Below are positions 1 through 7,958 of a stretch of 64,000 nt of DNA, piece after piece. The stretch is taken from contig JAKJER010000021.1 in NCBI GenBank assembly GCA_022705325.1, positions 36,090 to 100,089 of the forward strand, read 5' to 3'. Within the stretch, counting starts at the first letter, position 1; every line of letters starts with the position of its first letter. Both the position numbers and the translations under genes were made by a program. Below the pieces are notes generated by a model. It ran no database searches. It worked only from the letters and a program-made list of their open reading frames with translations, and was not told the origin of the DNA. This DNA is from Planctomycetota bacterium (GTDB taxonomy: Bacteria > Planctomycetota > Phycisphaerae > SM23-33).

Positions 1-2
1 TG

Positions 3-98
3 AACCACGCCGGCATTCACCGCGACCGCGTCCGCGGAGAGCTGAACCCCTGGGCCCTGCGGGCCGATCAACTCATCGGCCTGTTGACCGGGCGATGA
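3..98 (+). CDS. C-terminal end of an unidentified protein (5' partial)
   Basis: An open frame enters from the left edge and stops at TGA 96-98, giving 31 residues that end in ALRADQLIGLLTGR. Composition and codon use (GC-ending codons) look like real coding sequence of this genome. I do not recognise the family from this fragment. It converges on the small basic gene at 214-294, with a hairpin between them that could end both transcripts. Confidence 0.5.
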   Translation, partial: NHAGIHRDRVRGELNPWALRADQLIGLLTGR

Positions 99-142
99 AA
101 CGCGACTGGCCCGCCGCGGGCCGGTCCGCGCCTTCCGCGCAA

Positions 143-192
143 GGAACACCGCGCAGACCCCGCCGTCTGGCAGCGAGTCTGTGCGGTGTTCC
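143..192. terminator. Hairpin between convergent genes
   Basis: GGAACACCGC (143-152) pairs with GCGGTGTTCC (183-192), a perfect 10-bp stem. After one unpaired base on each side it extends inward with CAGAC/GTCTG. It lies between the stop of the left-edge gene and the stop of the small minus-strand gene. There is no clear T-tract on either strand, so it is a likely transcription barrier or mRNA 3'-end stabiliser rather than a textbook intrinsic terminator. Confidence 0.55.
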
Positions 193-213
193 AGTCTGCA
201 AAGAAGCTCTTGC

Positions 214-294
214 CTAGCTGCGCTTCTTGCGGCGATTGCGGCGCTCGCGGCGCTTCTTCGAGCCAATTTTCCGGCGGCGTCTTGACTTAGCCAT
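214..294 (-). CDS. 26-residue very basic protein, bS22/AURKAIP1-COX24-like
   Basis: ATG at 292-294 (minus strand) to TAG at 214-216 encodes 26 residues, 16 of them Arg or Lys, beginning MAKSRRRRKIGSKK. A GAGGA ribosome-binding site lies six bases before the ATG. The pattern of basic clusters with R-R-x-K-x(3)-K-x-R-R resembles the tiny AURKAIP1/COX24 C-terminal family (bacterial bS22-type ribosomal proteins, about 25-35 residues), so a small-subunit ribosome role is the leading guess. Another tiny RNA-binding protein is possible. The start overlaps the stop of the next upstream ORF by eight bases, suggesting coupled translation. Confidence 0.6.
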   Translation of the reverse strand: MAKSRRRRKIGSKKRRERRNRRKKRS

Positions 295-376
295 GCAGTT
301 CCTCGCGAATATCGTCTGGAAGTTCTATGCGTTCCTGCGGCCGGACCCTAAGGGCCCTGCCGTCAAAGTCCTTCAT
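287..376 (-). CDS. Possible 29-residue ORF coupled to the small basic gene
   Basis: From ATG at 374-376 (minus strand) the frame reads MKDFDGRALRVRPQERIELP and stops at TAA 287-289, inside the first codons of the downstream 26-residue gene. An AGGG stretch sits a few bases upstream. The sequence is not low complexity and looks protein-like, but nothing identifies it. The same frame is open further upstream, so a longer protein with a GTG start is possible. It may serve only to couple translation. Confidence 0.35.
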   Translation of the reverse strand: MKDFDGRALRVRPQERIELPDDIREELHG

Positions 377-554
377 TTTACGGCCCTGGATGTCAATTGT
401 CACGCGCAAAACCCGACGGGGGCGATTCTGATCCGCCCAACGCCCGCCTTTGTGGTCCTCGCGATCTCCGGTGGCCTGGTGATTTCCCCGCCCGCTTGCG
501 ACCCCCAAGCCCACCCAAGGCCGTCCGCGGGCTTTCCCTTCGGCGGTCCATGAG

Positions 555-560
555 TATAAT
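555..560 (+). promoter_or_regulatory. -10 element TATAAT upstream of the first sulfatase
   Basis: An exact TATAAT lies 45 bases before the sulfatase start, which would give a leader of roughly 38 bases carrying the GAAAGGA ribosome-binding site. No good -35 hexamer is visible at 16-18 bases. Confidence 0.4.
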
Positions 561-604
561 CGAACCGGCCGCCCAGTCTGTCCGGGCGCCGGAAAGGACA
601 CCAC

Positions 605-2125
605 ATGATGAAACGCCGCGATTTTCTCCAGGCCGCCTCAGCCGCCGCCCTGTCCGCCGCGGGCCTGGGCTGCACCCCCGGCTCCCAGGCGCCCACCTCC
701 AGCCTGGCGGCTGGGCAGCGCCGCCCCAACGTCGTGTTCATCCTCACCGACGACCAGCGATGGGACTGCATGAGCTGCGCCGGCCATCCGTTCCTCCGCA
801 CGCCGAACATCGACCGCCTGGCGGCAGAGGGAGTGCGCTTCGCCAACGCCTTCGTCACCACCAGCTTGTGCTCGCCCAGCCGGGCGTCGTTCCTGAGCGG
901 CCTGTACGCCCACTCGCACGGGATCATCAACAACTTCACCGACTACCCCGCCTCCCTGGCCAGCTTTCCCCGCCGCCTCCAGGGCGAAGGCTACAAGACC
1001 GCCTACATCGGCAAGTGGCACATGGGCGAGCAGAGCGACGAGGCCCGCCCCGGCTTCGACTACTGGGCCAGCCACAAGGGACAGGGCGACTACTTCGACA
1101 CCGCCTTCAACGTCAACGGCAAGCGAGAACTCAAGAAGGGCTACTACACCCACGTCGTGACGGACATGGCCGCCGAGTGGATCGGCCAGCAGCCCGCGGG
1201 CCAGCCGTTCTGCCTCATCCTCGGGCACAAGGCCCCGCACACGCCCTTCACGCCCGAGCCCAGGTACGAGAAGATCTTCGACGACGTGAAGATCACCTAC
1301 CCCGACTCCGCCTTCCACCTGGAGGGCAAGCCCGAGTGGGTCCGCCAGCGGCTGGACACCTGGCACGGCATCTACGGGCCGCTGTACGGCTACCGCAAGA
1401 AGTTCCCCGACCGCAGCAAGCAGGCCGAGGCCGACTTCGCCCGCTTCGTGCGGTGCTACACGGCCACCATCAAGTCCGTCGACGACAGCGTCGGCCGGAT
1501 CTACGCCGCCCTGGAGAAGGCCGGCGTGCTCGACGACACCATCATCGTCTTCGCCGGCGACAACGGCAGCTTCCTCGGCGAGCACGGCATGACCGACAAG
1601 CGGACCATGCACGAGGAGTCCATCCGCGTGCCCATGCTGGTGCGCTACCCGCGCCAGTTCAAGCCGGCCACCGTCGTCAACCAGATGGTCCTGAACGTCG
1701 ACCTGGCCCCCAGCCTGCTGGACCTGTGCGGCGCCAAGCCGCTTCAGAACATCCACGGGCAGTCGTGGCGGTCGATCGCAGCCGGCAAGGGCGGCAAGTG
1801 GCGCACGAGCTGGATGTACGAGTACAACTACGAGAAGCAGTTCCCCTACACGCCCAACGTCCGCGGCGTGCGGACCGACGGCTGGAAGTACGTCCACTAC
1901 CCCCACGGCGACGGCAAGGCCGACCGCCACAAGGCCGAGCTGTACGACCTGGCCGCCGACCCGCACGAGTTGAAGAACCTCATCGACGAGCCCGCCTGCG
2001 CGGGACGCGTCGAGCAGCTCAAGCAGGAACTCGCCCGCCTGATGAAAGAAACCGGCGTCCTGAGCGACAAGATGCCCCTCGACGAGGGCGTCAAGACCGT
2101 CCTGCCGGAGAAGTCGATCCGGTAG
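605..2125 (+). CDS. Sulfatase, Tat-exported (alkaline phosphatase superfamily)
   Basis: A 506-residue family S1-type sulfatase that would hydrolyse sulfate esters of glycans outside the cytoplasm. The N-terminus has a twin-arginine signal (MMKRRDFLQAASAAAL) ending near Cys23, possibly a Tat lipoprotein although the lipobox is weak. PNVVFILTDDQRWD supplies metal-binding Asp residues. The active-site motif is CSPSR at 89-93, where Cys89 would be converted to formylglycine. GDNG near residue 320 and the C-terminal 'AELYDLAADPHELKNL' block are typical of the family. The GAAAGGA ribosome-binding site supports either of the two adjacent ATGs. The substrate cannot be read from sequence. Confidence 0.95.
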   Translation: MMKRRDFLQAASAAALSAAGLGCTPGSQAPTSSLAAGQRRPNVVFILTDDQRWDCMSCAGHPFLRTPNIDRLAAEGVRFANAFVTTSLCSPSRASFLSGLYAHSHGIINNFTDYPASLASFPRRLQGEGYKTAYIGKWHMGEQSDEARPGFDYWASHKGQGDYFDTAFNVNGKRELKKGYYTHVVTDMAAEWIGQQPAGQPFCLILGHKAPHTPFTPEPRYEKIFDDVKITYPDSAFHLEGKPEWVRQRLDTWHGIYGPLYGYRKKFPDRSKQAEADFARFVRCYTATIKSVDDSVGRIYAALEKAGVLDDTIIVFAGDNGSFLGEHGMTDKRTMHEESIRVPMLVRYPRQFKPATVVNQMVLNVDLAPSLLDLCGAKPLQNIHGQSWRSIAAGKGGKWRTSWMYEYNYEKQFPYTPNVRGVRTDGWKYVHYPHGDGKADRHKAELYDLAADPHELKNLIDEPACAGRVEQLKQELARLMKETGVLSDKMPLDEGVKTVLPEKSIR

Positions 2126-2207
2126 GCAACGGCGGCCACAGAGGGACACAGAGCGGATAGGGAGCGATTTGGCGTCCTCGCTCTCGTTGATCCTCGAAAG
2201 AAAAGAA

Positions 2208-2249
2208 TTGGCTACTCTCCTCGAAATAGGCTATTATTAAGCTACTCTC
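2208..2249 (+). promoter_or_regulatory. Fic gene promoter with repeated GCTACTCTC
   Basis: TTGGCT (2208-2213), 18 bases, TATTAT (2232-2237) form a reasonable sigma-70 promoter. The 9-mer GCTACTCTC occurs at 2211-2219, overlapping the -35, and again at 2241-2249, at the expected transcription start, exactly 30 bases apart. A related GCTATTATT at 2230-2238 covers the -10. The layout suggests an operator array. The region is much more AT-rich than its surroundings. Confidence 0.5.
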
Positions 2250-2262
2250 AAGAGGGTTAGCC

Positions 2263-3300
2263 ATGGCTTCCATGAGTGTTGAACGGCTGAAGGCATCGTC
2301 CATTCCTGTTGCCACGGGCTGGCTGCTGGGTGAGTGCATGGAGGCCAGGGGCAAGCAGGACCTGTGGTTCCGCCAGCGTCCGGAGGTGATGGCCAGCCTC
2401 AGAGAACAGGCGATTATCCAGAGCGTCGAGTCGTCCAACCGTATCGAGGGGGTGACCGTGCCCAAGGAACGGCTGGCCCCGGTGGCCCTGGGTAAGGCCA
2501 GGCCCCGCAACCGCTGCGAGGAGGAGTTGGCCGGCTACCGCAGGGCCCTGGAGTGGATATTCACCCGCAAGGCCGACCTGCCGGCCACGCCAAGACTCAT
2601 CCTGCACCTTCACAAGCTGGCCCAGGGCGGCAGCGGCGATGCCGGACAATGGAAGTCGCGAGACAACGAGATCGTCGAGTTCCTGCCCAGTGGGGAGCCG
2701 GTCGTGCGCTTTCGGCCCACGTCGGCCAAGCAGACGCCCGCGGCCGTCGGGATCCTGTGCCGCGAATACCAGAAAGCCTGCGATGAGGCGGCCATCCCGC
2801 CCCTGCTGGCGGTGGCGACGTTCGTGCTGGACTTCCTATGCATTCACCCCTTCCGCGACGGCAACGGGAGAGTCTCACGCTTATTGACAACGTTTCTGCT
2901 TCTCCAGCATGGTCTCCACGTCGCTCGATACGTCAGCCTCGAACGCCTGGTGGAGGAAAGCAAGGAGGAGTATTACGACATCCTGGGCGAGTGCTCGCAC
3001 GGCTGGCACGAATCGCAGAATCCTGTGGTGCCGTGGTGGAACTACTTCTTGAGCGTGGTGCGGCGGGCATATGGGGATCTAGCCCGGCAAGTTCAGACCG
3101 CTCAATCGGGGCCTGCCAAGACGGAACTGGTGCGCAAGGCCGTGCTGGAACAGGTGGGCCCGTTCGCGCTTGGCGACATCTCCGCCCAGTTCCCGTCCGT
3201 CAGCGTTCAACTGGTGAAGAAGGTGCTGGGCGAACTGAAACAAACCGGGCAACTCCGCCTCACCGGCCGCGGGCGCGGGGCCCGCTGGGAAGTCCGGTAG
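2263..3300 (+). CDS. Fic family protein with N-terminal inhibitory motif and winged helix
   Basis: 345 residues. The Fic core motif HPFRDGNGR lies at 195-203, and His195 is the catalytic base of AMP transfer (or other NMP transfer) to hydroxyl side chains. An inhibitory helix motif S-x3-E-G (Ser58 to Gly63, SNRIEG) precedes the domain in the same chain, making this a self-inhibited class II-type protein. The C-terminus (about 285-345) looks like a winged-helix DNA-binding domain (DISAQFPSVSVQLVKKVLGEL), common in stand-alone Fic proteins that autoregulate. The start is fixed by GAGGG six bases upstream. The 3' end abuts the convergent HzsA-like gene by 11 bases. No partner antitoxin is present. 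Confidence 0.93.
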   Translation: MASMSVERLKASSIPVATGWLLGECMEARGKQDLWFRQRPEVMASLREQAIIQSVESSNRIEGVTVPKERLAPVALGKARPRNRCEEELAGYRRALEWIFTRKADLPATPRLILHLHKLAQGGSGDAGQWKSRDNEIVEFLPSGEPVVRFRPTSAKQTPAAVGILCREYQKACDEAAIPPLLAVATFVLDFLCIHPFRDGNGRVSRLLTTFLLLQHGLHVARYVSLERLVEESKEEYYDILGECSHGWHESQNPVVPWWNYFLSVVRRAYGDLARQVQTAQSGPAKTELVRKAVLEQVGPFALGDISAQFPSVSVQLVKKVLGELKQTGQLRLTGRGRGARWEVR

Positions 3301-3311
3301 TTGGCCTGGAC

Positions 3312-6300
3312 CTACGGTTCGACGATCACGCGGAACCCCACATTGTGGACCTTTCGCCAGGCGGGGTATTTCCAGCGGGTGGCGGAGGTGGCGTCTTGGG
3401 GTCGCGAGCACCATGACCCGCCGCGGACGACGAACTCCGCCTCCGCGGGCGCCGCGGCGGCGGCGGTGTCGTACGGGTACGGGCGGTAGGGGCTGGCGGT
3501 CCATTCGCTGACGTTGCCGGCCATGTCGTGCAGGCCCCAGGCGTTGGGCTGCTTCGAGCCGACCGGCGCGGTGATCAACGTAGCGTCGTCGAAGCGGTCG
3601 TCGCGGAGGAACCATTTCGGCTTGGCGCCGAAGGCCAGCTTCTGGACCTCCCGACCGGCCAGGTTCTCCAGCTTGGCGAAGTCCTCGTCCGTCGAGCCGT
3701 ACCACATCGCGTCGGCTGAGCCCGCCCGGCAGGCCCACTCCCACTGCGTTTCCGTGGGCAGGCTCACCTTTCGCCCGGTGCGCCGGGCGAGCAGGCGGCA
3801 GAACGCTGTCGCCTCCTGCTGTGAGACGCGGACGGCGGGAAGGGCGCCCGCCGTCAGCGGATACCCCTCCCCGCGCCAGTCGATGCTGAACCACGAGACG
3901 AACCCGCTGTCGTGGCGCTCGTCGGCCAGCGCCTGGTACTGCGCGTTGGTGATCTCGCAGCGGGCCATGTAGAACGGCTTGTCGATGCGGGCTCGGAAGG
4001 CGGGGCCCTCGTCGGCGGGGCCGGCCGACCGGCCCATCACGAACTCGCCTGCCGGCACGAGCACGCATTCGATCTCCAGGCCCTTGGCGAGTTCGAGTTT
4101 GATGGTCTTGGGCAGGCCGGCGGCATCCTGGCGGCGCTTCGCCTCGGCTGGGTCGAAGGGCCAGTTCGCGCACGCGGGCGCGGCGGCCGGCGGCGGCGCG
4201 GGCGGCGGCTTCACGAACGCCGGCGGCGGGTCGGCCGTCTCGGGCATCCACTCGACGTCGTCGGTGCGGTTGGCGTAGCGTGCGAGCATTTCCCGCCGCC
4301 GCTCGTAGAAGTCAAAGGGCGTTCCCCACTCGCTGAACCGCCACGAGCCCTGGTCCGGCGCGCCCAGGTCGATCCACGCGTAGAGGCGGCGCCACGCGTC
4401 GTCGTCCAGGCGGACGTTGTGGTGCCCCTTGCGGAGCATCTGCACCAGCAGGCTGGTGTCGACGAAGAACTCGCTGGCCACCTGGCGCCCGTAGTGGCTC
4501 TCGGCGTGCGCCCGCCGCACGTACGGATGCAGCGCGATGTACGCGGGCGTCAGCACCGTGCTGATCGAGCTGTGGGTGGCCTCCTGGTAGTCGCGGCTGA
4601 TTCGCAGCTTGTCCTGCTCGCTCTTGCGGGCCAGGTCCGGCCGGCCCGGCTTGCTGCCGTCGTGGCAGCCCACGCAGTAGCGGTCCAGCACCGGTTGGAC
4701 CTCGCGCTCGAAGTCGAAACCCCTGGCCGGGCCCTTCCACGGCTCGACGCTTGCCAGCGCCGTCGCCACGCGGGCGGAATCCGGCGGGGGCAGGTCGTCC
4801 TGGCGCTCGTGGCAGCCCACGCACGAGAGCACCTCTCCCGGCATGGCGGTGAACCAGCTCCGCATCTGCTGGAGGGCCCGCCCCTGCTCGTCCAGGGGCT
4901 GGATCGAGATCGGCGTGTTGGCGGGCACCTGGAAGTAGGCCGACCCGTTCTCGTTGACGTCGACGGTGCCCAGCAGAAAGCGGGGCTCCCACGGCCCGTC
5001 CACGCCGGGCGTCGCCAGGTGCCCGAAGCCTCTCCGGGCGGTGTGGCGGTAGACGAAGTTGTACGTGAACACGCGGAGCTTCTTGACCGACCCGCGCGGC
5101 ACGCCGCGCAGTCCCTCGCCCTTGTACACGTCGACCAGGTAGACCGAGGCCGTCTTCTTGTCGAGTTGGACGCGGTCTCGGATGACCGGCGGGCGCGGGC
5201 GAGGGGCCAGCGGGATCGGCTCCAGCAGCGAGTGGGCGTCCAGACGGGCGATCTCGGTGAAGTTGTCGAACACGTCCACCAGGTAGATCGCGTAGTCCAG
5301 TTGGCGGGGGTTCAGCCTCGCCGCGACCAGGAAGTAGCTCTCGCTGAGCGGCCAGGGGTGGGCGAACTTGGGCCAGTCGCCCTGGTAGAGCGTGTCTTCG
5401 ACCACGCGCTGCACGCCCTTGCCGTATCCCGGGATGGTCTGGATGGCCCCGCTGGTCTCGTGGCGCCCGCGGGCGGGGTCGAGCAGGACCAGCCGCCCCG
5501 TGCGGTTGGGCCCGTGGTGCCCGCAGACCACGCCGGCGACCATCGTCGGGTGGTTGGGGATCGGCCGGGCGTAGAAGATGGAGTTCGGCCAGTACGAGTT
5601 GCTGCCGTAGAACTCCATCTGGTTCGTGCCGTCGGGATTCATGTGGAACAGCAGTCGCCCGAACTGGTGGCTGACGTTGGCGTACTCGTAGCGGGTGAAC
5701 AGCACGCGCCCGTCGTTGAGCACCGTCGGGTACCAGTTGCTCTCCTGGTCGAAGGTCAGCAAGCGGGTGTTCTTGCCGTCGGCGTCGCACAGGCACAGGT
5801 TGGACACGTACGACTGCCCGTCCTCGCAGGGCACGCCCGTGAACAGCCGCGTCGAGTTGAAGATGATCCGCCCGTCCGGCAGGTAGCACGGGTCGCCGTT
5901 GTCCACGTCGCCCTCGGTGTCGGTGGTGATCTGGCGGAGATTCTTCCCGTCCGCGCCGATCTCCCACACCTGGAAGGCGCCGTTCTCGGACGGCGCGGCG
6001 AAGAGGATCGTGCGGGCGTCGAAGTGCACCTCCGGGTGCTGGAGCATGTGCGTCCTGGGCGGTTTGTAGATCGTGCGGCTGCGGGCCATGCCCTCCCGCA
6101 GCGACACCGCCGACAGCTCGTCCTCCCAGTACGGCGCGACCGGCGCGTTCTTCGGGCGGAAGTCGCACGACCAGTTCACCGTCATGCCGTACCTCTGCCC
6201 CCACAGCCAGTACGTCTCGCGCGTGTCGCGATGGGGCGCCTTGCGGTTGAGCACCAGCACATCGTCGAAGTTCAGCAGCGGGTTGGCCAGCAGCAGAGAC

Positions 6301-7820
6301 CTCTGCAGCCCCAGCAGCTCCTGGCACGCCGCCGTCGTCCGCTCCAGGTCCTCCAGGCTCGATCCGCCGATCTTCTTGCGGAGCTCGGCCAGCCGGCCCT
6401 CGGCGGCCGTCAGCTTCGCCTCCCAGTCCGCCGGGATCTTGTACGCCGGCCCGTACGTCTTCTGAAGGTGCGCCACGGCCCGCCGGATGGCGGCCGGGTT
6501 GAACTCCAGGTCCAGCCGCGCCTTGAGCAGCTCCGCGTCGTCCTTCAGGCGTACCAGCCGCAGCAGGAAGCGGACGTCGGCCTCGGTCTTGACCTCCGCG
6601 AGCTTCTGGCGGACGCTGTCGCTCCACGGGCGGGGCAGTTGTTGGGCAACGCGGTCCGCCCAGCTCTGCATGGACTCGCCCTCGGCCGGCTGGTCGACCG
6701 ACACGTTCTCCATCGCGACCGCCCGCTTGACCGTCAGCCAGTTCCTGCCGTCCTGCGAGACCTGCACGTCCAACTCGCTGGGCATGCGGTCATAGTATTC
6801 CCTCTGGCGGTCGCGGCTGATCACCACGCGGGCGATCGTGGCCGGGCGGGCCAACTCGACCGCCGCCCACGACTCCATCTTCCCGCCCGCCCAACTTCGC
6901 GAGTTGCCGTACTGGCCATCGTTGAGGTGCTCGATCTTGTGGGCCTCCTGGCCCTCCAGGCAGCTTGACGCGTACGCCCGCCCGCCGGCCGACGCCAGGG
7001 CGAGATTGTCCAGCGTCGTTTCCTCATGCCCGTAGACTTCCAACTCGTCGATGCAGGGCTCGCCCCCGTCCGCCGTGCGCCGGATCACCACGCGAACGTG
7101 GCGGGCCTGCACGGGCGGAAACTCCAGGTCGTTGGCCCGCGTCGGCAGCAGCAGGATCTTCTCGCTGCTGAGTATCCGCGTCGACTGCACTCGTCGCACC
7201 GTCGTCCACGTCTTGCCGTCGCTCGACACCTGCACCTCGAACGACGCCGGCACGCGGTCCTTGTAGTGGCCCGTGCGATCGCGAGACAGCACGATCCGGT
7301 CGATCACCGCCGCCTTGGCCAGCTCGATTTGCGCCCAGCCGGATGGACCGGAAGCGATCCAACTGCGGGCGTTGCCGTACTGACCGTCGTTGAGATGCTC
7401 GATCTTGTGAGCGGCGTAGCCGTCGAGGCAGCCGGAGGCCGTCGCCTTCGCCCCCGCCGACGCCAGCGCCAGGTTGGTCGCCTGCTTGATCTCGCTGCCG
7501 GGCGCGTACACCTCCAGCTCGTCGATGCACGGCTGGGCGGAGTGCGACTTGTGGATGACCACGCGGACGAATTTCGCCTCGACGCCGTCGAACTTGATCA
7601 CGTTCGGCCGCGCGGGCTCGAGGTTCATCCACTCGGCCGCCGCACCTGCCTGCGCCGCCCCAGCCGAGGGACGGGCCGCAGCCGGCCGACGAGCGACCGG
7701 CCCAGCCGGCGCCTTGCGAGCCGGCGGGGCCGCCGGCGCGATATCGACCGCAAACGCGGCCACAACGGCAACCAGCCCCCAGAACGCGACGATAGCTCGA
7801 CAGGCGACCTTCACGGGCAT
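3312..7820 (-). CDS. Exported HzsA-like/dihaem protein with discoidin repeats and a SUMF1-type C-terminus
   Basis: 1502 residues. In order: signal peptide (about 1-28); two tandem F5/8-type C (discoidin) domains (about 75-225 and 235-385, each with 'CIDELEVY'); a helical linker; a hydrazine-synthase-alpha-like beta-propeller region (about 590-950, with TolB/WD-like blades such as DPCYLPDGRIIFNSTR); two c-type haem sites, CVGCH at 1000-1004 and 1049-1053; and a SUMF1/FGE-sulfatase fold (about 1245-1502). True formylglycine-generating enzymes need a Cys pair near the C-terminus. Here only one Cys follows RGGSW, so FGE activity is unlikely. Probably a periplasmic or surface redox protein that binds glycan. 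The ribosome-binding site GAAAGGAG precedes ATG 7820. HzsA-related proteins are widespread in planctomycetes and do not imply anammox. Confidence 0.88.
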   Translation of the reverse strand: MPVKVACRAIVAFWGLVAVVAAFAVDIAPAAPPARKAPAGPVARRPAAARPSAGAAQAGAAAEWMNLEPARPNVIKFDGVEAKFVRVVIHKSHSAQPCIDELEVYAPGSEIKQATNLALASAGAKATASGCLDGYAAHKIEHLNDGQYGNARSWIASGPSGWAQIELAKAAVIDRIVLSRDRTGHYKDRVPASFEVQVSSDGKTWTTVRRVQSTRILSSEKILLLPTRANDLEFPPVQARHVRVVIRRTADGGEPCIDELEVYGHEETTLDNLALASAGGRAYASSCLEGQEAHKIEHLNDGQYGNSRSWAGGKMESWAAVELARPATIARVVISRDRQREYYDRMPSELDVQVSQDGRNWLTVKRAVAMENVSVDQPAEGESMQSWADRVAQQLPRPWSDSVRQKLAEVKTEADVRFLLRLVRLKDDAELLKARLDLEFNPAAIRRAVAHLQKTYGPAYKIPADWEAKLTAAEGRLAELRKKIGGSSLEDLERTTAACQELLGLQRSLLLANPLLNFDDVLVLNRKAPHRDTRETYWLWGQRYGMTVNWSCDFRPKNAPVAPYWEDELSAVSLREGMARSRTIYKPPRTHMLQHPEVHFDARTILFAAPSENGAFQVWEIGADGKNLRQITTDTEGDVDNGDPCYLPDGRIIFNSTRLFTGVPCEDGQSYVSNLCLCDADGKNTRLLTFDQESNWYPTVLNDGRVLFTRYEYANVSHQFGRLLFHMNPDGTNQMEFYGSNSYWPNSIFYARPIPNHPTMVAGVVCGHHGPNRTGRLVLLDPARGRHETSGAIQTIPGYGKGVQRVVEDTLYQGDWPKFAHPWPLSESYFLVAARLNPRQLDYAIYLVDVFDNFTEIARLDAHSLLEPIPLAPRPRPPVIRDRVQLDKKTASVYLVDVYKGEGLRGVPRGSVKKLRVFTYNFVYRHTARRGFGHLATPGVDGPWEPRFLLGTVDVNENGSAYFQVPANTPISIQPLDEQGRALQQMRSWFTAMPGEVLSCVGCHERQDDLPPPDSARVATALASVEPWKGPARGFDFEREVQPVLDRYCVGCHDGSKPGRPDLARKSEQDKLRISRDYQEATHSSISTVLTPAYIALHPYVRRAHAESHYGRQVASEFFVDTSLLVQMLRKGHHNVRLDDDAWRRLYAWIDLGAPDQGSWRFSEWGTPFDFYERRREMLARYANRTDDVEWMPETADPPPAFVKPPPAPPPAAAPACANWPFDPAEAKRRQDAAGLPKTIKLELAKGLEIECVLVPAGEFVMGRSAGPADEGPAFRARIDKPFYMARCEITNAQYQALADERHDSGFVSWFSIDWRGEGYPLTAGALPAVRVSQQEATAFCRLLARRTGRKVSLPTETQWEWACRAGSADAMWYGSTDEDFAKLENLAGREVQKLAFGAKPKWFLRDDRFDDATLITAPVGSKQPNAWGLHDMAGNVSEWTASPYRPYPYDTAAAAAPAEAEFVVRGGSWCSRPQDATSATRWKYPAWRKVHNVGFRVIVEP

Positions 7821-7888
7821 CTCCTTTCCGACCGTCCAGCCAAACGAAAGCGAGGCGACGGCATTTCCGGCAATCGCGTCCGTGGTTT

Positions 7889-7894
7889 ATCATA
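7889..7894 (-). promoter_or_regulatory. -10 element for the HzsA-like gene
   Basis: TATGAT on the minus strand, 69 bases before the start, in a short AT-rich island of the 138-base gap between this gene and the signal peptidase homologue. No convincing -35 is seen. Confidence 0.3.
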
Positions 7895-7958
7895 TCCTAC
7901 AGGTTCCCCCGACAGAGCGAACGGCTTCAGACCTGGCTTTATGCCTCAACGCAGCTCG

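Noticed and set aside
3312..4095. SUMF1 domain as the sulfatase-activating formylglycine-generating enzyme
   Set aside because: Only one Cys lies in the C-terminal segment where the active pair is expected, so it is annotated as a SUMF1 fold without FGE activity.
4662..4823. HzsA similarity as evidence of anammox metabolism
   Set aside because: HzsA-like domains occur in many non-anammox planctomycetes and no other hydrazine genes are present.
3912..6968. 1018-residue open frame opposite the HzsA-like gene
   Set aside because: It is rich in Arg/Val/His and lacks any domain, as expected for the antisense of a high-GC gene; the real gene on the minus strand has clear domains.
7024..7893. 289-residue minus-strand frame at the start of the HzsA-like gene
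   Set aside because: Out-of-frame shadow of the discoidin region; no ribosome-binding site.
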